A stretch of 64,000 nt of DNA, taken from positions 4,335,001-4,399,000 of the forward strand of contig NZ_CP025012.1 in NCBI RefSeq assembly GCF_002953715.1. Reading direction: 5' to 3'. This document shows positions 34,326 through 44,070 of this stretch, one piece after another; the stretch's first letter is position 1, and every line of letters starts with the position of its first letter. Source of the DNA: Rhizobium leguminosarum (lineage in GTDB: Bacteria > Pseudomonadota > Alphaproteobacteria > Rhizobiales > Rhizobiaceae). The notes under the pieces were generated by a model. The model saw nothing but the letters and a program-made list of their open reading frames with translations. It did not search any database and was not told the DNA's origin. Made by a program: the position numbers and the translations under genes.

Positions 34326-34356
34326 AAAAAAACCCGGCACGAAGGCCGGGTTTTTT
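34326..34356. terminator. Bidirectional terminator after the carD-like gene
   Basis: CCCGGC (34333-34338) and GCCGGG (34345-34350) with a 6-nt loop, flanked by seven A on the left and six T on the right, so it works on both strands. It ends the CarD-like transcript just before the EcfG-type promoter. Confidence 0.9.
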
Positions 34357-34376
34357 GACAGAAAAACAGGGTCGCT

Positions 34377-34949
34377 TTATGCGGCTTCGTCCTGCGAATC
34401 GTCTTCTTCAATCGCCTTGCCGCGCTTCGGACCCTTGTTGAGATTGGTCTCGACCAGACGGACGGCTTCGGTTTCCGACATTTTGTTGACAGCGGCGATT
34501 TCGCGCGCCATGCGGTCGAGCGCAGCCTCATAGAGCTGGCGCTCCGAATAGGACTGTTCGGGCTGGTTCTCGGCACGATAGAGATCACGCACCACTTCAG
34601 CGATGGAAATCAGGTCGCCGGAATTGATCTTCGCATCATATTCCTGGGCGCGGCGGGACCACATGGTGCGCTTGACACGCGCCTTGCCCTGCACGACCTT
34701 CAATGCACGCTCGACGAAATCCGTTTCCGAAAGCTTGCGCATACCGATGCTCATGGCCTTCGCAACCGGAACCTTCAGACGCATCTTGTCCTTCTCGAAA
34801 TCGATAACGAAAAGTTCGAGCTTCATGCCGGCAACTTCTTGCTCTTCGATAGCGGTGATGGTACCGACGCCATGAGCGGGGTAGACGATCGATTCACCGG
34901 TCTTGAAGCCGTGACGTGCTGTAGAAGGCTTTTTCTGCTGAGTCGTCAT
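34377..34949 (-). CDS. CarD/CdnL-family transcription factor
   Basis: 190 residues from MTTQQKK (ATG 34949; a start three codons earlier is possible). The N-terminal RNA-polymerase-interacting Tudor-like domain has FKTGESIVYPAHGVGTITAIEEQEVAGMK. The C-terminal helical domain has the WSRRAQEYDAKINSGDL tryptophan region that props open the promoter bubble, and an acidic tail. CdnL proteins stabilise open complexes at rRNA and growth promoters. It is monocistronic with its own terminator. Confidence 0.93.
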   Translation of the reverse strand: MTTQQKKPSTARHGFKTGESIVYPAHGVGTITAIEEQEVAGMKLELFVIDFEKDKMRLKVPVAKAMSIGMRKLSETDFVERALKVVQGKARVKRTMWSRRAQEYDAKINSGDLISIAEVVRDLYRAENQPEQSYSERQLYEAALDRMAREIAAVNKMSETEAVRLVETNLNKGPKRGKAIEEDDSQDEAA

Positions 34950-35342
34950 TCTATTCAAAAACTCCCTGTTACGCTTCCGGCGGCGGCCGGAGCCGGGTCA
35001 GTCAGGCCCGGGTGAGACGGTAGTATCCGTCGGGTGACTTCACTCTGATCCCATCGGGCAAAAGCAAAGACTTCTTGCGCGCGATCTTGGGACCCGGCGC
35101 TCAAAGCGTTGATATGTCACGGAAACCGCGTACGGATTTGTTTTGCTTTCGTGATGGTTTTGGGCATGCGTCATGCCACAAATGGAACAGTAGCCGAAAC
35201 CTATCATAAAAATATGAGGAAATCAATAATTTGCTTCGCTTGAGTCATGCGGGCAACACATGTCACCCATATGCCTCACGCAACTTTTAAAACGTTTCGG
35301 CCCGCGGTCGCCCGAATCCGGCGACCGAATGTAGGCACTGTT
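34950..35342. promoter_or_regulatory. Gene-free stretch between fdxA and the CarD-like gene
   Basis: About 390 bp. It should hold the leftward promoter of the CarD-like gene and the 3' end of fdxA. A small hairpin, GACGG/CCGTC, is at 35016-35031. The part 35160-35250 is AT-rich. I see no open frame with a ribosome site and no recognisable RNA. Confidence 0.4.
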
Positions 35343-35681
35343 TCAATCGCCGGAACCAGGCTTCTCCGAGAAATACTTCTCGAATTTTCCGGTCTCGCCA
35401 TCCATGTCCTTGGCCTCAGGCAACGGCTCCTTCTTGACCGTAATATTCGGCCAGATCGTCGCGTATTCGGTGTTGATCTTCAGCCATTTGTCGAGGCCAG
35501 GCTCGGTATCGGGCTTGATCGCCTCGGCGGGACATTCCGGTTCGCAGACGCCGCAATCGATGCATTCGTCAGGATGGATGACGAGGAAATTCTCGCCCTC
35601 ATAGAAGCAGTCGACAGGGCAGACTTCCACGCAATCGGTGTATTTGCACTTGATGCAATTGTCGGTCACGACATAGGTCAT
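35343..35681 (-). CDS. fdxA: Seven-iron ferredoxin FdxA
   Basis: 112 residues from MTYVVTDNCIKCKYTDC (ATG 35681, GGAG 10 nt upstream), the standard FdxA start and length. Cysteines for a 3Fe-4S and a 4Fe-4S cluster are in CIKCKYTDCVEVCPVDCF and CIDCGVCEPECP. It is a low-potential electron carrier; the partner is unknown. It follows the S4-domain gene by about 195 bp on the same strand. Confidence 0.95.
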   Translation of the reverse strand: MTYVVTDNCIKCKYTDCVEVCPVDCFYEGENFLVIHPDECIDCGVCEPECPAEAIKPDTEPGLDKWLKINTEYATIWPNITVKKEPLPEAKDMDGETGKFEKYFSEKPGSGD

Positions 35682-35875
35682 GAAGAACTCCAGGATTTCC
35701 ATGCGGATGGGGCCGGGCAACCTGGAACGTCGCGCCTATCCCCGTGCCGGAGGAAAAGCGTGAGCAGGCTTGGGAGGCAAGCACGCTTCCGGCAGGTTGT
35801 CAGTGACCTATCGGCTTTATCGCCGGATTTCAAGGATAAACGATCTGCAAAAGCCGCCGCCGCAGACAGAGTTTT

Positions 35876-36280
35876 CTAATCCTCGTCCGACATCAGCCTG
35901 TCGATTGCACGTCTTTCCTTTTTGGTCGGACGGCCGGTGCCGGTCGCCCGGATTGCCTGCTCGTAGGGCGTGAGACGTTTTGCCTCATCGGGCGGCGGGG
36001 ATTGGTCGTCGTAAAGCAGGCGCGCCTGCTCGTAAGGCCCCCGTCGCTCGCCGGCAAGGCGCACGACGAGAACGACATCGCGCCGCTCCAGCGTCAGCTC
36101 GATACGGTCACCCGGCTTGACCATCTGGCTCGGCTGGCTGCAGCGCTCGCCGTTGATGCGCACATGGCCTGATTGGATATGGCTCTGCGCCACCGAGCGT
36201 GACTTCGCCATGCGCGCGAAGAACAGCCACTTGTCGATGCGCTGGCGCGAACCGCTTGTCGGCTGTGTCTCCCCGCTCAT
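35876..36280 (-). CDS. S4-domain RNA-binding protein (HslR/Hsp15-like)
   Basis: 134 residues. The S4 fold is at residues 12-70 (RIDKWLFFARMAKSRSVAQSHIQSGHVRINGERC). Hsp15 binds 50S subunits that carry nascent chains after heat stress and helps recycling. The C-terminus is basic with RPTKKERRAIDRLM. It starts 2 nt after the helicase stop, so the two RNA-linked genes form an operon. Confidence 0.9.
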   Translation of the reverse strand: MSGETQPTSGSRQRIDKWLFFARMAKSRSVAQSHIQSGHVRINGERCSQPSQMVKPGDRIELTLERRDVVLVVRLAGERRGPYEQARLLYDDQSPPPDEAKRLTPYEQAIRATGTGRPTKKERRAIDRLMSDED

Positions 36281-36282
36281 GA

Positions 36283-39200
36283 CTACTTCTTCATCTGCTC
36301 CTTGAGGGCTGCGAGCTTGGCGAAAGGCGAATCCGGATCGATCGGCTTCTCCTTGCGCGGCGGCTTGGCCTCGAAGCGCAGCGGCTGCGAGCCGCCGCGA
36401 TTGTTGTTGCGGTCATTGCGATCGTTGCGGTCACCGCGATCCTTGCGATCGCCGCGGTCCTGCCGGTCACCACGCGGCTGGTCGCCCCGTGGTTGGTTGT
36501 TGCGGTCGCCCCTTGCCTGCTGCGGCCGGCCGCCGTCGCGACCACCACCGTCCTTACCGCGGTTCTGGCGATTGTTGTCACGGCCTTCGCCGCCGCGATT
36601 GCCCTCGCCGCCTTCACCGCCGCCGGGCCGGCGATTGCGGTCGCCGCGTTCCTGGTTCTGACCGCGCTGCTCGCCCTGGCCGCCACGGCGTTCGCCATGA
36701 CCGCCGCGCGCCTGGCGCTGATTGTCGTTGCGGCCGCCGAGACGCCACAGAAGAACCGGCTTCGGTTCCACCGGCTCGCCGGCTTCCCCAGGAGCAGGCG
36801 CTGCTTCCTCGGGAGCGTGCACTGCTTCTTTAGACGCTTCCACCGGAGCCGATGCCTCGATCGCTTCGACCGGAGCGGGGGTTTGGACCGCTTCGGCCAC
36901 GGGCGCGTCAGCAGCTGCCGGAGCCGCCTCGGTTGCAGACGCTTCGGCAGCAGTCTCTTCCGCCGCACCGTCGGCATCGTCGTGGTCGGCCTTTTCGGCT
37001 GTCTCTTCCGCAGGCGTTTCCGCAGTGGCAGCAGGCACTGAGGCCGCATCCTGCGTCGCAAGATGTACCGATGCCTCTTCCGCCTTCACGGCATCGGCGC
37101 GATAGCCGAGACCCTTGAGGATTTCTTCCATGTCCTCGAGCGTCGCACCGAGGATCGACAGCATCGCCGTCGTCGTCGTGAAGCGGCGGCCGTCATAGGC
37201 GCCCTCCGGACGGTTGTTTTGACCGGGCTTCCATTGCAGCAGCGGCCGGATGATGTCGGCAAGCCGTTCCAGAATGTCGATGCGCACGGCACGCTTGCCG
37301 AGGAAACGGAAGCCGGCGAGCTTGTAGAACATCCGCTCGAAGCTCGGATCGGTGACGACGGAGGTGCGGCCGGCGGCAAGCACCGGAATGAGATCGCCAT
37401 AGCCCGCCTTGTCGAGACCGTCATTCTTCAGCGCCCAGAGCAGCGTGATGAGCTCGGCCGGGGCCGGCTTCAGAAGCGCCGGAACGAAGATATGATAGGC
37501 GCCGAAACGCACGCCGTAGCGGCGCATGGAGGCACGGGCCTCCTGGTCCAGCGACTTCACCTCCTCGGTCACGTCGCGGCGGAAGAGCACCCCGAGATTC
37601 TCGACGAGCTGGAAGGCAAGTCCCTTGGCGAGACCCTGCAGGTCCTCGGCACGCGACAGATCATCGAGCGGCTTCAGCACCGTGCTGATATGATGATTGA
37701 CGAAGCGCTCGATGCGGGCGGCGACGTGATCACGGGCATTGCCCGTCAGTTGTTCGTCGGCCAGCAGGATCACGCGCGGACGCATGATGTGATCGCTGCC
37801 CGAAAGCCGCGCCACCGGGTCGCCCAGCCAACGGATCAACCCATCCGAACCGATCACCAGATCGCTGTTGCCGGCGGCATGCATCCGGGCCGCGCGGGCT
37901 TCGAACTCGAGCCCGAGCGCCTTCTGCGACGCAGCCTGAACCGCCTTGGCATCCGGTCCGTCCGTTCCCGCCACCGGCGTGAAACGGAATCCGCTCAACT
38001 GCCCTACATGATGTCCTTCAACGAAGACATCGCCATTCACACTGATTTCAGCTTCCAGCATCGCATTCTCTCTCAGGCGCTTCATGAGCACAGATGTCCT
38101 GCGATCAACAAAGCGTTTCGTCAACCTTTCATGTAACGCGTCGGACAATCGATCTTCGATTTCCCGCGTCTTTTCCTGCCAGTGTGTCGGATCGGCAAGC
38201 CAACCGGGCCGATTCGAAACGTAGGTCCAGGTCCTTATCTGCGCGATTCGCGCCGAAAGCGTGTCAATTTCCCCATCTGTTCGATCGGAGCGATGAACCT
38301 GCTCCGCAAGAAACTGCTCGTTCACCGTGCCATAGCGGACGAGATCGGAAAAGAGGGTCGCGATAAGATCGGCATGTTGTGCTGGGGTGATACGCCGATA
38401 GTCGGGAAGTGCGCAAGCCTCCCAGAGTTTTTCAACGCGCGCCGGCCTGTCGGCGAGATCGATGACCTCGGGATAGCGCGAAAGCTGTTCCAACGCCTGC
38501 TGGTCGACGGCAGGCAGCGCCCGCGTCAGCCCCGGCACGCGCGGTCCCACCTCAAGGCTGGCGCGCAGCGATGCGATTGAGGAGAAGTCCATCTCCGTCG
38601 TCCGCCACTGCAAAACCTTGACGTTGTCGAACTCGTGCCCCTCGATGCGCTGCACCAGCTCATCGTCGAAGGGCGAGACCTGTCCGGTGACGCCGAAGGT
38701 CCCGTCCCGCACGTGCCGCCCGGCGCGCCCGGCGACCTGGCCGAGTTCGCCTGGATTGAGATTGCGGAACTGGTAACCGTCGAACTTCCGGTCCTGGGCA
38801 AAGGCAACGTGATCGACATCGAGGTTGAGGCCCATGCCGATCGCATCGGTCGCCACCAGATATTCGACGTCGCCTGCCTGATAGAGCGCCACCTGCGCAT
38901 TGCGGGTGCGCGGGCTGAGCGCGCCAAGCACGACCGCCGCCCCGCCGCGTTGCCGGCGGATGAGCTCGGCGATGGCATAGACCTCGTCGGCTGAGAAGGC
39001 GACGATGGCCGAACGCTGCGGCAGCCGGGTGATCTTCTTCTGCCCGGCGTAGAAAAGATGCGAAAGCCGCGGCCGCTCGACGATATTGATGCCGGGCAGG
39101 AGTTGCAGCAGGATCGGCCGCATCGTCGCCGCACCGAGCAGCAGCGTTTCCTCGCGGCCGCGAAGATGCAGGATGCGGTCGGTGAAGATATGGCCGCGCT

Positions 39201-39531
39201 CGAGATCGCCGGCGAGCTGCACCTCGTCGATCGCGACGAAGGCGGCTTTGGTCTCGCGCGGCATCGCTTCGACGGTGCAGACGGAAAAACGCGCATTGGG
39301 CGGCGAAATCTTTTCCTCGCCGGTGACCAGCGCCACATTCTGCGCGCCGACCTTCTCCACCACCCGCGTATAGACCTCGCGCGCCAGCAGCCGGAGCGGC
39401 AGGCCGATCACGCCCGTCCCGTGCGCGACCATGCGCTCGATGGCATAATGGGTCTTGCCGGTATTGGTCGGCCCGAGCACCGCGGTCACACCGCGCCCAC
39501 TCAGAATCATCGGCTGCGAAGTCAGAGTCAT
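36283..39531 (-). CDS. SUV3-like DExH RNA/DNA helicase with long disordered RG/RD tail
   Basis: 1082 residues from MTLTSQPMILSG (ATG 39531); the frame stays open to 39624 but the upstream part shows no family similarity. Walker A GPTNTGKT, Walker B DEVQ, GAATMRP (motif III) and motif VI GQVAGRAGRH fit the SUV3 family found in mitochondria and alphaproteobacteria. From about residue 860 an Ala/Glu-rich linker is followed by an RGD, RNR, RGG-rich basic tail rich in Asn, Asp and Gln that ends in FAKLAALKEQMKK. Such tails bind RNA and can drive condensates. It probably acts in RNA decay or ribosome quality control with the downstream Hsp15-like gene. Confidence 0.9.
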   Translation of the reverse strand: MTLTSQPMILSGRGVTAVLGPTNTGKTHYAIERMVAHGTGVIGLPLRLLAREVYTRVVEKVGAQNVALVTGEEKISPPNARFSVCTVEAMPRETKAAFVAIDEVQLAGDLERGHIFTDRILHLRGREETLLLGAATMRPILLQLLPGINIVERPRLSHLFYAGQKKITRLPQRSAIVAFSADEVYAIAELIRRQRGGAAVVLGALSPRTRNAQVALYQAGDVEYLVATDAIGMGLNLDVDHVAFAQDRKFDGYQFRNLNPGELGQVAGRAGRHVRDGTFGVTGQVSPFDDELVQRIEGHEFDNVKVLQWRTTEMDFSSIASLRASLEVGPRVPGLTRALPAVDQQALEQLSRYPEVIDLADRPARVEKLWEACALPDYRRITPAQHADLIATLFSDLVRYGTVNEQFLAEQVHRSDRTDGEIDTLSARIAQIRTWTYVSNRPGWLADPTHWQEKTREIEDRLSDALHERLTKRFVDRRTSVLMKRLRENAMLEAEISVNGDVFVEGHHVGQLSGFRFTPVAGTDGPDAKAVQAASQKALGLEFEARAARMHAAGNSDLVIGSDGLIRWLGDPVARLSGSDHIMRPRVILLADEQLTGNARDHVAARIERFVNHHISTVLKPLDDLSRAEDLQGLAKGLAFQLVENLGVLFRRDVTEEVKSLDQEARASMRRYGVRFGAYHIFVPALLKPAPAELITLLWALKNDGLDKAGYGDLIPVLAAGRTSVVTDPSFERMFYKLAGFRFLGKRAVRIDILERLADIIRPLLQWKPGQNNRPEGAYDGRRFTTTTAMLSILGATLEDMEEILKGLGYRADAVKAEEASVHLATQDAASVPAATAETPAEETAEKADHDDADGAAEETAAEASATEAAPAAADAPVAEAVQTPAPVEAIEASAPVEASKEAVHAPEEAAPAPGEAGEPVEPKPVLLWRLGGRNDNQRQARGGHGERRGGQGEQRGQNQERGDRNRRPGGGEGGEGNRGGEGRDNNRQNRGKDGGGRDGGRPQQARGDRNNQPRGDQPRGDRQDRGDRKDRGDRNDRNDRNNNRGGSQPLRFEAKPPRKEKPIDPDSPFAKLAALKEQMKK

Positions 39532-39706
39532 AAGTCCATGCAAATGAGGCGGGTGGCCCCAGGAAAATCTCGGCTCCTCGATGGAAGCCAGAGAACACAT
39601 GGACAGCTGCCGCCGCAAACGCAAGGGCAGATTTCAAAATGCCTCGGGGATTACGACCTTTGCGAGTCCCGTGGAACGCCCGAATTTCCGATTCGGAACA
39701 GCGTGA

Positions 39707-39760
39707 GAACGAATCAGCGACGAATCGGTGACTCCAGCTGATTCAGCTTTTGTTCACGGC
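39707..39760. repeat. Spaced repeat, copy A
   Basis: GAACGAATC at 39707, GACGAATCG at 39719, GACTC at 39730, TGTTCACGGC at 39751-39760. Confidence 0.75.
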
Positions 39761-39909
39761 TAAGTATTGATTTTGAATCACTTTTTCCCACTAGATGCTG
39801 AATCATGAGACTCTCTCTTGTTCGCATTTTCGCCATCGTGAGTGACCGATTCCCGCCCGATCTTGAACAGGCGAAAATCCGCCCGAAATTAACCTCTCGA
39901 CCAAAGCCG

Positions 39910-39963
39910 GAACGAATCGGAGACGAATCGATGACTCAGCCGTTTTCGCCTTTCGTTCGCGGC
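39910..39963. repeat. Spaced repeat, copy B
   Basis: GAACGAATC at 39910, GACGAATCG at 39922, GACTC at 39933, CGTTCGCGGC at 39954-39963. Here the ends GAACGAA and TTCGTTC are inverted. Confidence 0.75.
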
Positions 39964-40127
39964 CACATCTGGTAGCGGCTTCGGGTCCGGGCGCTAGATG
40001 CGGATCGGCGGCAGGGGCCTTCATTCCACCTCGCCGCACCGGCATTAATCTTTCGGGAGCCGGATTCAGATCGCGTTAAACTGCGGCAGCCGATAGGGGT
40101 GCCGAGTGCAGGCGCCGATCAAAGAGG

Positions 40128-40181
40128 GAACGAATCGCTGACGAATCGGCGACATCACGATTTTCCCGCTTTGTTCACCGC
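40128..40181. repeat. Spaced repeat, copy C
   Basis: GAACGAATC at 40128, GACGAATCG at 40140, GACATC at 40151, TGTTCACCGC at 40172-40181. Internal spacing is the same as in copies A and B. Confidence 0.75.
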
Positions 40182-40329
40182 AACATATTGTATTTAAACG
40201 AGTTTTTAACCATACAGGTGATTTCCCGGAATGGTCGAATTCGACCGATGCTGCCGAGCGTTTGCGAAAGCGGCCATGCGCCTCAGAAAACTACAAACAA
40301 GGTTTCGTCACATTTCGAGAGCTTAGCCG

Positions 40330-40354
40330 GGAACAAAAATCGCCAATAAGTGTT
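40330..40354 (+). promoter_or_regulatory. EcfG/RpoE2-type promoter of the DUF3309 operon
   Basis: GGAAC at 40330-40334, 16 nt, then TGTT at 40351-40354 (consensus CGTT). It lies about 40 bp before the small membrane protein gene; DUF3309 genes are frequent general-stress targets. Confidence 0.55.
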
Positions 40355-40395
40355 TCTCGTCCATTCGAATTGCAGATGAAATGAAGGGAACGCAC

Positions 40396-40551
40396 ATGCT
40401 CGGCACGATACTTCTTATTATCCTTATTCTGCTTCTGATCGGAGCCCTGCCGAATTGGGGTTACAGCCGCGGCTGGGGCTATGGACCTTCTGGCGGTTTG
40501 GGGCTAGTTCTCGTCATTATCATTATCCTTGTACTCATGGGCCGCGTCTAA
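40396..40551 (+). CDS. Small membrane protein, DUF3309 family
   Basis: 51 residues: a hydrophobic N-terminal helix LGTILLIILILLLIGALP, a short aromatic turn WGYSRGWGYGPSGG, then a second helix LGLVLVIIIILVLMGRV. This is the DUF3309 pattern. AAGGGAA lies 7 nt before the ATG. It is followed 27 bp later by the glycine-zipper gene, so they are probably one operon driven from the EcfG-type promoter. Function unknown; likely an envelope stress protein. Confidence 0.85.
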   Translation: MLGTILLIILILLLIGALPNWGYSRGWGYGPSGGLGLVLVIIIILVLMGRV

Positions 40552-40578
40552 AGGCCTACTAACCTGGGGAGTTACGAC

Positions 40579-40836
40579 ATGATGAAGAAGATTGTTCTTA
40601 TTGGTGCGCTCGTCGGCGCTCTGGCATCCTGCACAGCGACCGAGCAAGGTACGGCGATCGGCGCCGGCACCGGTGCGGTTATCGGCGGTGTCGTCACCAA
40701 CAGCTGGGGCGGCGCAGCCGTCGGCGCCGTTGCCGGCGGTCTGACCGGTGCTCTGATCGGTCATTCGGTCGAACGCCGTGGCTACTGCGTCTATCGCGAC
40801 CGCTACGGCCGCCGCTACGAGGCTCGTTGCCGCTAA
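40579..40836 (+). CDS. Glycine-zipper lipoprotein
   Basis: 85 residues. A signal sequence ending in the lipobox LASC predicts cleavage before Cys18. Then comes a glycine zipper (AIGAGTGAVIGGVV and AAVGAVAGGLTGALIG) as in 17-kDa antigen or YMGG-type proteins, and a basic aromatic end. GGGGAG lies 9 nt upstream of the first of two adjacent ATGs. Probably an outer-membrane-associated stress protein. A UUCG-tetraloop terminator follows. Confidence 0.88.
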   Translation: MMKKIVLIGALVGALASCTATEQGTAIGAGTGAVIGGVVTNSWGGAAVGAVAGGLTGALIGHSVERRGYCVYRDRYGRRYEARCR

Positions 40837-40861
40837 TCGGCAAAAGCATATCGGACTCCCG

Positions 40862-40888
40862 ACGGGCGCTTCGGCGCCCGTTTTCTTT
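40862..40888 (+). terminator. Terminator of the DUF3309/glycine-zipper operon
   Basis: Perfect 8-bp stem ACGGGCGC / GCGCCCGT closed by a TTCG tetraloop, then TTTTCTTT. Confidence 0.92.
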
Positions 40889-41028
40889 GCCGGTCCTATC
40901 CGTCAACGAGACGTTGACAATCGGTTGCGAAAGTCAAATCTACCGCCGCCCAACGGGCAGGCGCATATTTCCTTCACGAGCGCAATGAGCAGGCAGAGCC
41001 GCCCGGCGCACCGGAAAGGAACGTTTCC

Positions 41029-41202
41029 ATGATCCAGATTTTTCTGAATTCCCTCGTCGCCATTCTCATAGCCTCGGCTTTCCTGACGACCGCGATATCA
41101 GCCCTCAGCAGCAAAGATCGCTTGCTGCGCAAAGTGCCGGCCAAGATCGGACGGTCGAGGTTCGGACACAGCGACATTCCGAACGCCGACCGCCGCTCCT
41201 GA
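41029..41202 (+). CDS. Small hypothetical membrane protein
   Basis: 57 residues with one N-terminal hydrophobic helix (FLNSLVAILIASAFLTTAI) followed by a basic tail. GGAAAGGAA lies 9 nt before the ATG. A possible -35 TTGACA is at 40914-40919. The hairpin at 41219-41250 follows. Not recognised; small size and good ribosome site make it plausible. Confidence 0.6.
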   Translation: MIQIFLNSLVAILIASAFLTTAISALSSKDRLLRKVPAKIGRSRFGHSDIPNADRRS

Positions 41203-41218
41203 TCCAGCAAATAAAATA

Positions 41219-41250
41219 AGCGAGGCGCGCCCTGCCAGACTCGCCTCGCT
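41219..41250 (-). terminator. Terminator of the phaAB operon
   Basis: AGCGAGGCG (41219-41227) pairs perfectly with CGCCTCGCT (41242-41250); on the minus strand TTATTTTATTT follows. It lies 30 bp after phaB and also follows the convergent small gene. Confidence 0.8.
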
Positions 41251-41279
41251 TTGAATCTGCGTATAATCCGTATTGTGGC

Positions 41280-42005
41280 CTAGGCGAAGTACTGCCCACC
41301 ATTGGCCGTCAGCGTCGAACCGGTGATGAAGCCGGCATCGTCGGAGACGAGGAAGGTGACGCAGCGCGCGATCTCTTCCGGTTCGCCGAGACGACCGACG
41401 GGGATCTGCGGAATGATGCGTTCATTCAGCACCTTCTCCGGCACGGCAAGCACCATTTCCGTTCCGATATAACCGGGGCAAATGGCGTTGACGGTGATGT
41501 TCTTGTTCGCCCCTTCCTGGGCCAGCGCCTTGGTGAAGCCGAGATCACCCGCCTTGGCCGCCGAATAATTCACCTGGCCCATCTGGCCCTTCTGCCCGTT
41601 GATCGACGAAATATTGACGATACGGCCGAAGTTGCGGTCGCGCATACCGGTCCAGACCTGATGCGTCATGTTGAACAGGCCGGTGAGGTTGGTATTGATC
41701 ACCTCGTGCCACTGCTGCTGCGTCATCTTGTGGAACATCGCGTCGCGGGTGATGCCGGCATTGTTGACGAGGATTTCGACAGGCCCGATCTCGTTTTCGA
41801 TCCTGGCAATTCCCTCGCCGCAAGCGAGGTAATCCGAAACATCCCATTTGAACACTGGAACGCCGGTGACATCATGGAAGGCTTTGGCCTTCTCGTCGTT
41901 GCCCGCATAGCTGGCCGCGACCCTGTATCCGGCGTTTTTCAGTGCCATGGATATTGCCGCGCCGATGCCACGTGTACCCCCGGTGACCACAGCCACTCTG
42001 CTCAT
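41280..42005 (-). CDS. phaB: Acetoacetyl-CoA reductase
   Basis: 241 residues, short-chain dehydrogenase fold. NADPH loop VTGGTRGIGAAI, NNAGI motif, and catalytic Ser/Tyr/Lys in ISSINGQKGQMGQVNYSAAK with the PhaB-type GQxGQ. It reduces acetoacetyl-CoA to (R)-3-hydroxybutyryl-CoA for polyhydroxybutyrate. It follows phaA by about 70 bp on the same strand. GGGGAG lies upstream of the ATG. Confidence 0.95.
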   Translation of the reverse strand: MSRVAVVTGGTRGIGAAISMALKNAGYRVAASYAGNDEKAKAFHDVTGVPVFKWDVSDYLACGEGIARIENEIGPVEILVNNAGITRDAMFHKMTQQQWHEVINTNLTGLFNMTHQVWTGMRDRNFGRIVNISSINGQKGQMGQVNYSAAKAGDLGFTKALAQEGANKNITVNAICPGYIGTEMVLAVPEKVLNERIIPQIPVGRLGEPEEIARCVTFLVSDDAGFITGSTLTANGGQYFA

Positions 42006-42076
42006 GCTCCGCTCCCCTTTTGTCTTTTGCCCCGCCGCGTGGCGAGATTTTCAATCAATCATGGATTGTATGCTAT

Positions 42077-43258
<1,182 letters not shown>

Positions 43259-43497
43259 GGGGACGCTCCTCGTTTTCGTCTCACTTACATAAGTGGAAAC
43301 TGGCAAAGCTTGGAGCACAAGTCAAACGCGAAGACCGGCTGCCGTCATTTTTCGGCAGCAGCCCGCGAAAGCCCGATTCATCTGCTCTGTGAAAGGTTTG
43401 CCGCATCGCACAAAGAGATTGTCACCGGCCTTCTTTTGCGTTTACAGTCTGAAGTGGAGGAATATCCATAAATCAGACGGGGGTTCAGGAGACTGAT

Positions 43498-44070
43498 ATG
43501 GCGAAGCATGAGGGTCAGATTGTTATCAAGAAATACGCCAATCGCCGCCTGTACAACACAGGCACCAGCACTTACGTGACACTGGAAGACCTGGCGGAGA
43601 TGGTGAAGAAGGGTGAAGAATTTACCGTACAGGATGCAAAAAGCGGAGATGACATCACCCATTCGGTGCTGACCCAGATCATCTTCGAACAGGAATCGAA
43701 GACCGGAAACACACTGCTCCCGATCTCCTTCCTGCGTCAGCTCATCACCTATTACGGCGATCAGATGCAGATGGTCGTGCCGAGCTTTCTCGAACATTCG
43801 ATGCGCTCCTTCACCGAACAACAGGCCCAGATGCGCGAGCAGGTGACCCGCGCTTTCGGCGAAACGCCGCTCGGCAAGAACCTGCAGTTGCCGATGCAGA
43901 TGGTCGAGGACCATGTTCGCCGCAACACCGAGCTGTTTCAGCAGGCGATGCAGATGTTTTCGCCCTTCATGACGCCGCCTGCCAAGGAAAGCCGCAAGGC
44001 CGAGGCCAAGGATATCGACGAGTTGAAGGAACAGCTCCGCGCTCTTCAGAACAAGCTCGACAACCTATAG
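43498..44070 (+). CDS. phaR: Polyhydroxyalkanoate synthesis regulator PhaR
   Basis: 190 residues. The DNA-binding domain IVIKKYANRRLYNTGTSTYVTLEDL is at the N-terminus and the PHB-accumulation domain follows (DITHSVLTQIIFEQESK). The C-terminal helix DELKEQLRALQNKLDNL is a coiled coil. PhaR binds PHB granules and represses phasin and related genes. It is divergent from phaAB; GGAG precedes the ATG. Confidence 0.95.
   Translation: MAKHEGQIVIKKYANRRLYNTGTSTYVTLEDLAEMVKKGEEFTVQDAKSGDDITHSVLTQIIFEQESKTGNTLLPISFLRQLITYYGDQMQMVVPSFLEHSMRSFTEQQAQMREQVTRAFGETPLGKNLQLPMQMVEDHVRRNTELFQQAMQMFSPFMTPPAKESRKAEAKDIDELKEQLRALQNKLDNL

Larger units (their letters stand above)
39532..40329. other. Gene-free region with three 54-bp spaced repeats and 16 GANTC sites
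   Basis: About 800 bp with no supportable gene. Three elements begin at 39707, 39910 and 40128. In each, GAACGAATC is followed at +12 by GACGAATCG, at +23 by GAC and at +44 by YGTTCRCSGC. GANTC, the CcrM methylation site, occurs 16 times between 39664 and 40147, against about two expected. It lies upstream of the helicase and of the DUF3309 operon. Role unknown: methylation-sensitive control region or a protein-binding array. Confidence 0.75.

Noticed and set aside
39664..40181. Chromosomal replication origin
   Set aside because: GANTC density and spaced repeats are suggestive, but no DnaA boxes close to TTATCCACA and no origin-linked genes (dnaA, hemE, parAB, gidA) are nearby.
39707..40181. 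CRISPR array
   Set aside because: Only three diverged repeats, irregular 203/218-bp periods and no cas genes.
40184..40221. CtrA box (TTAA-N7-TTAA)
   Set aside because: TTAA-ACGAGTTT-TTAA near 40194-40209 has an 8-nt spacer, one too long for the consensus.
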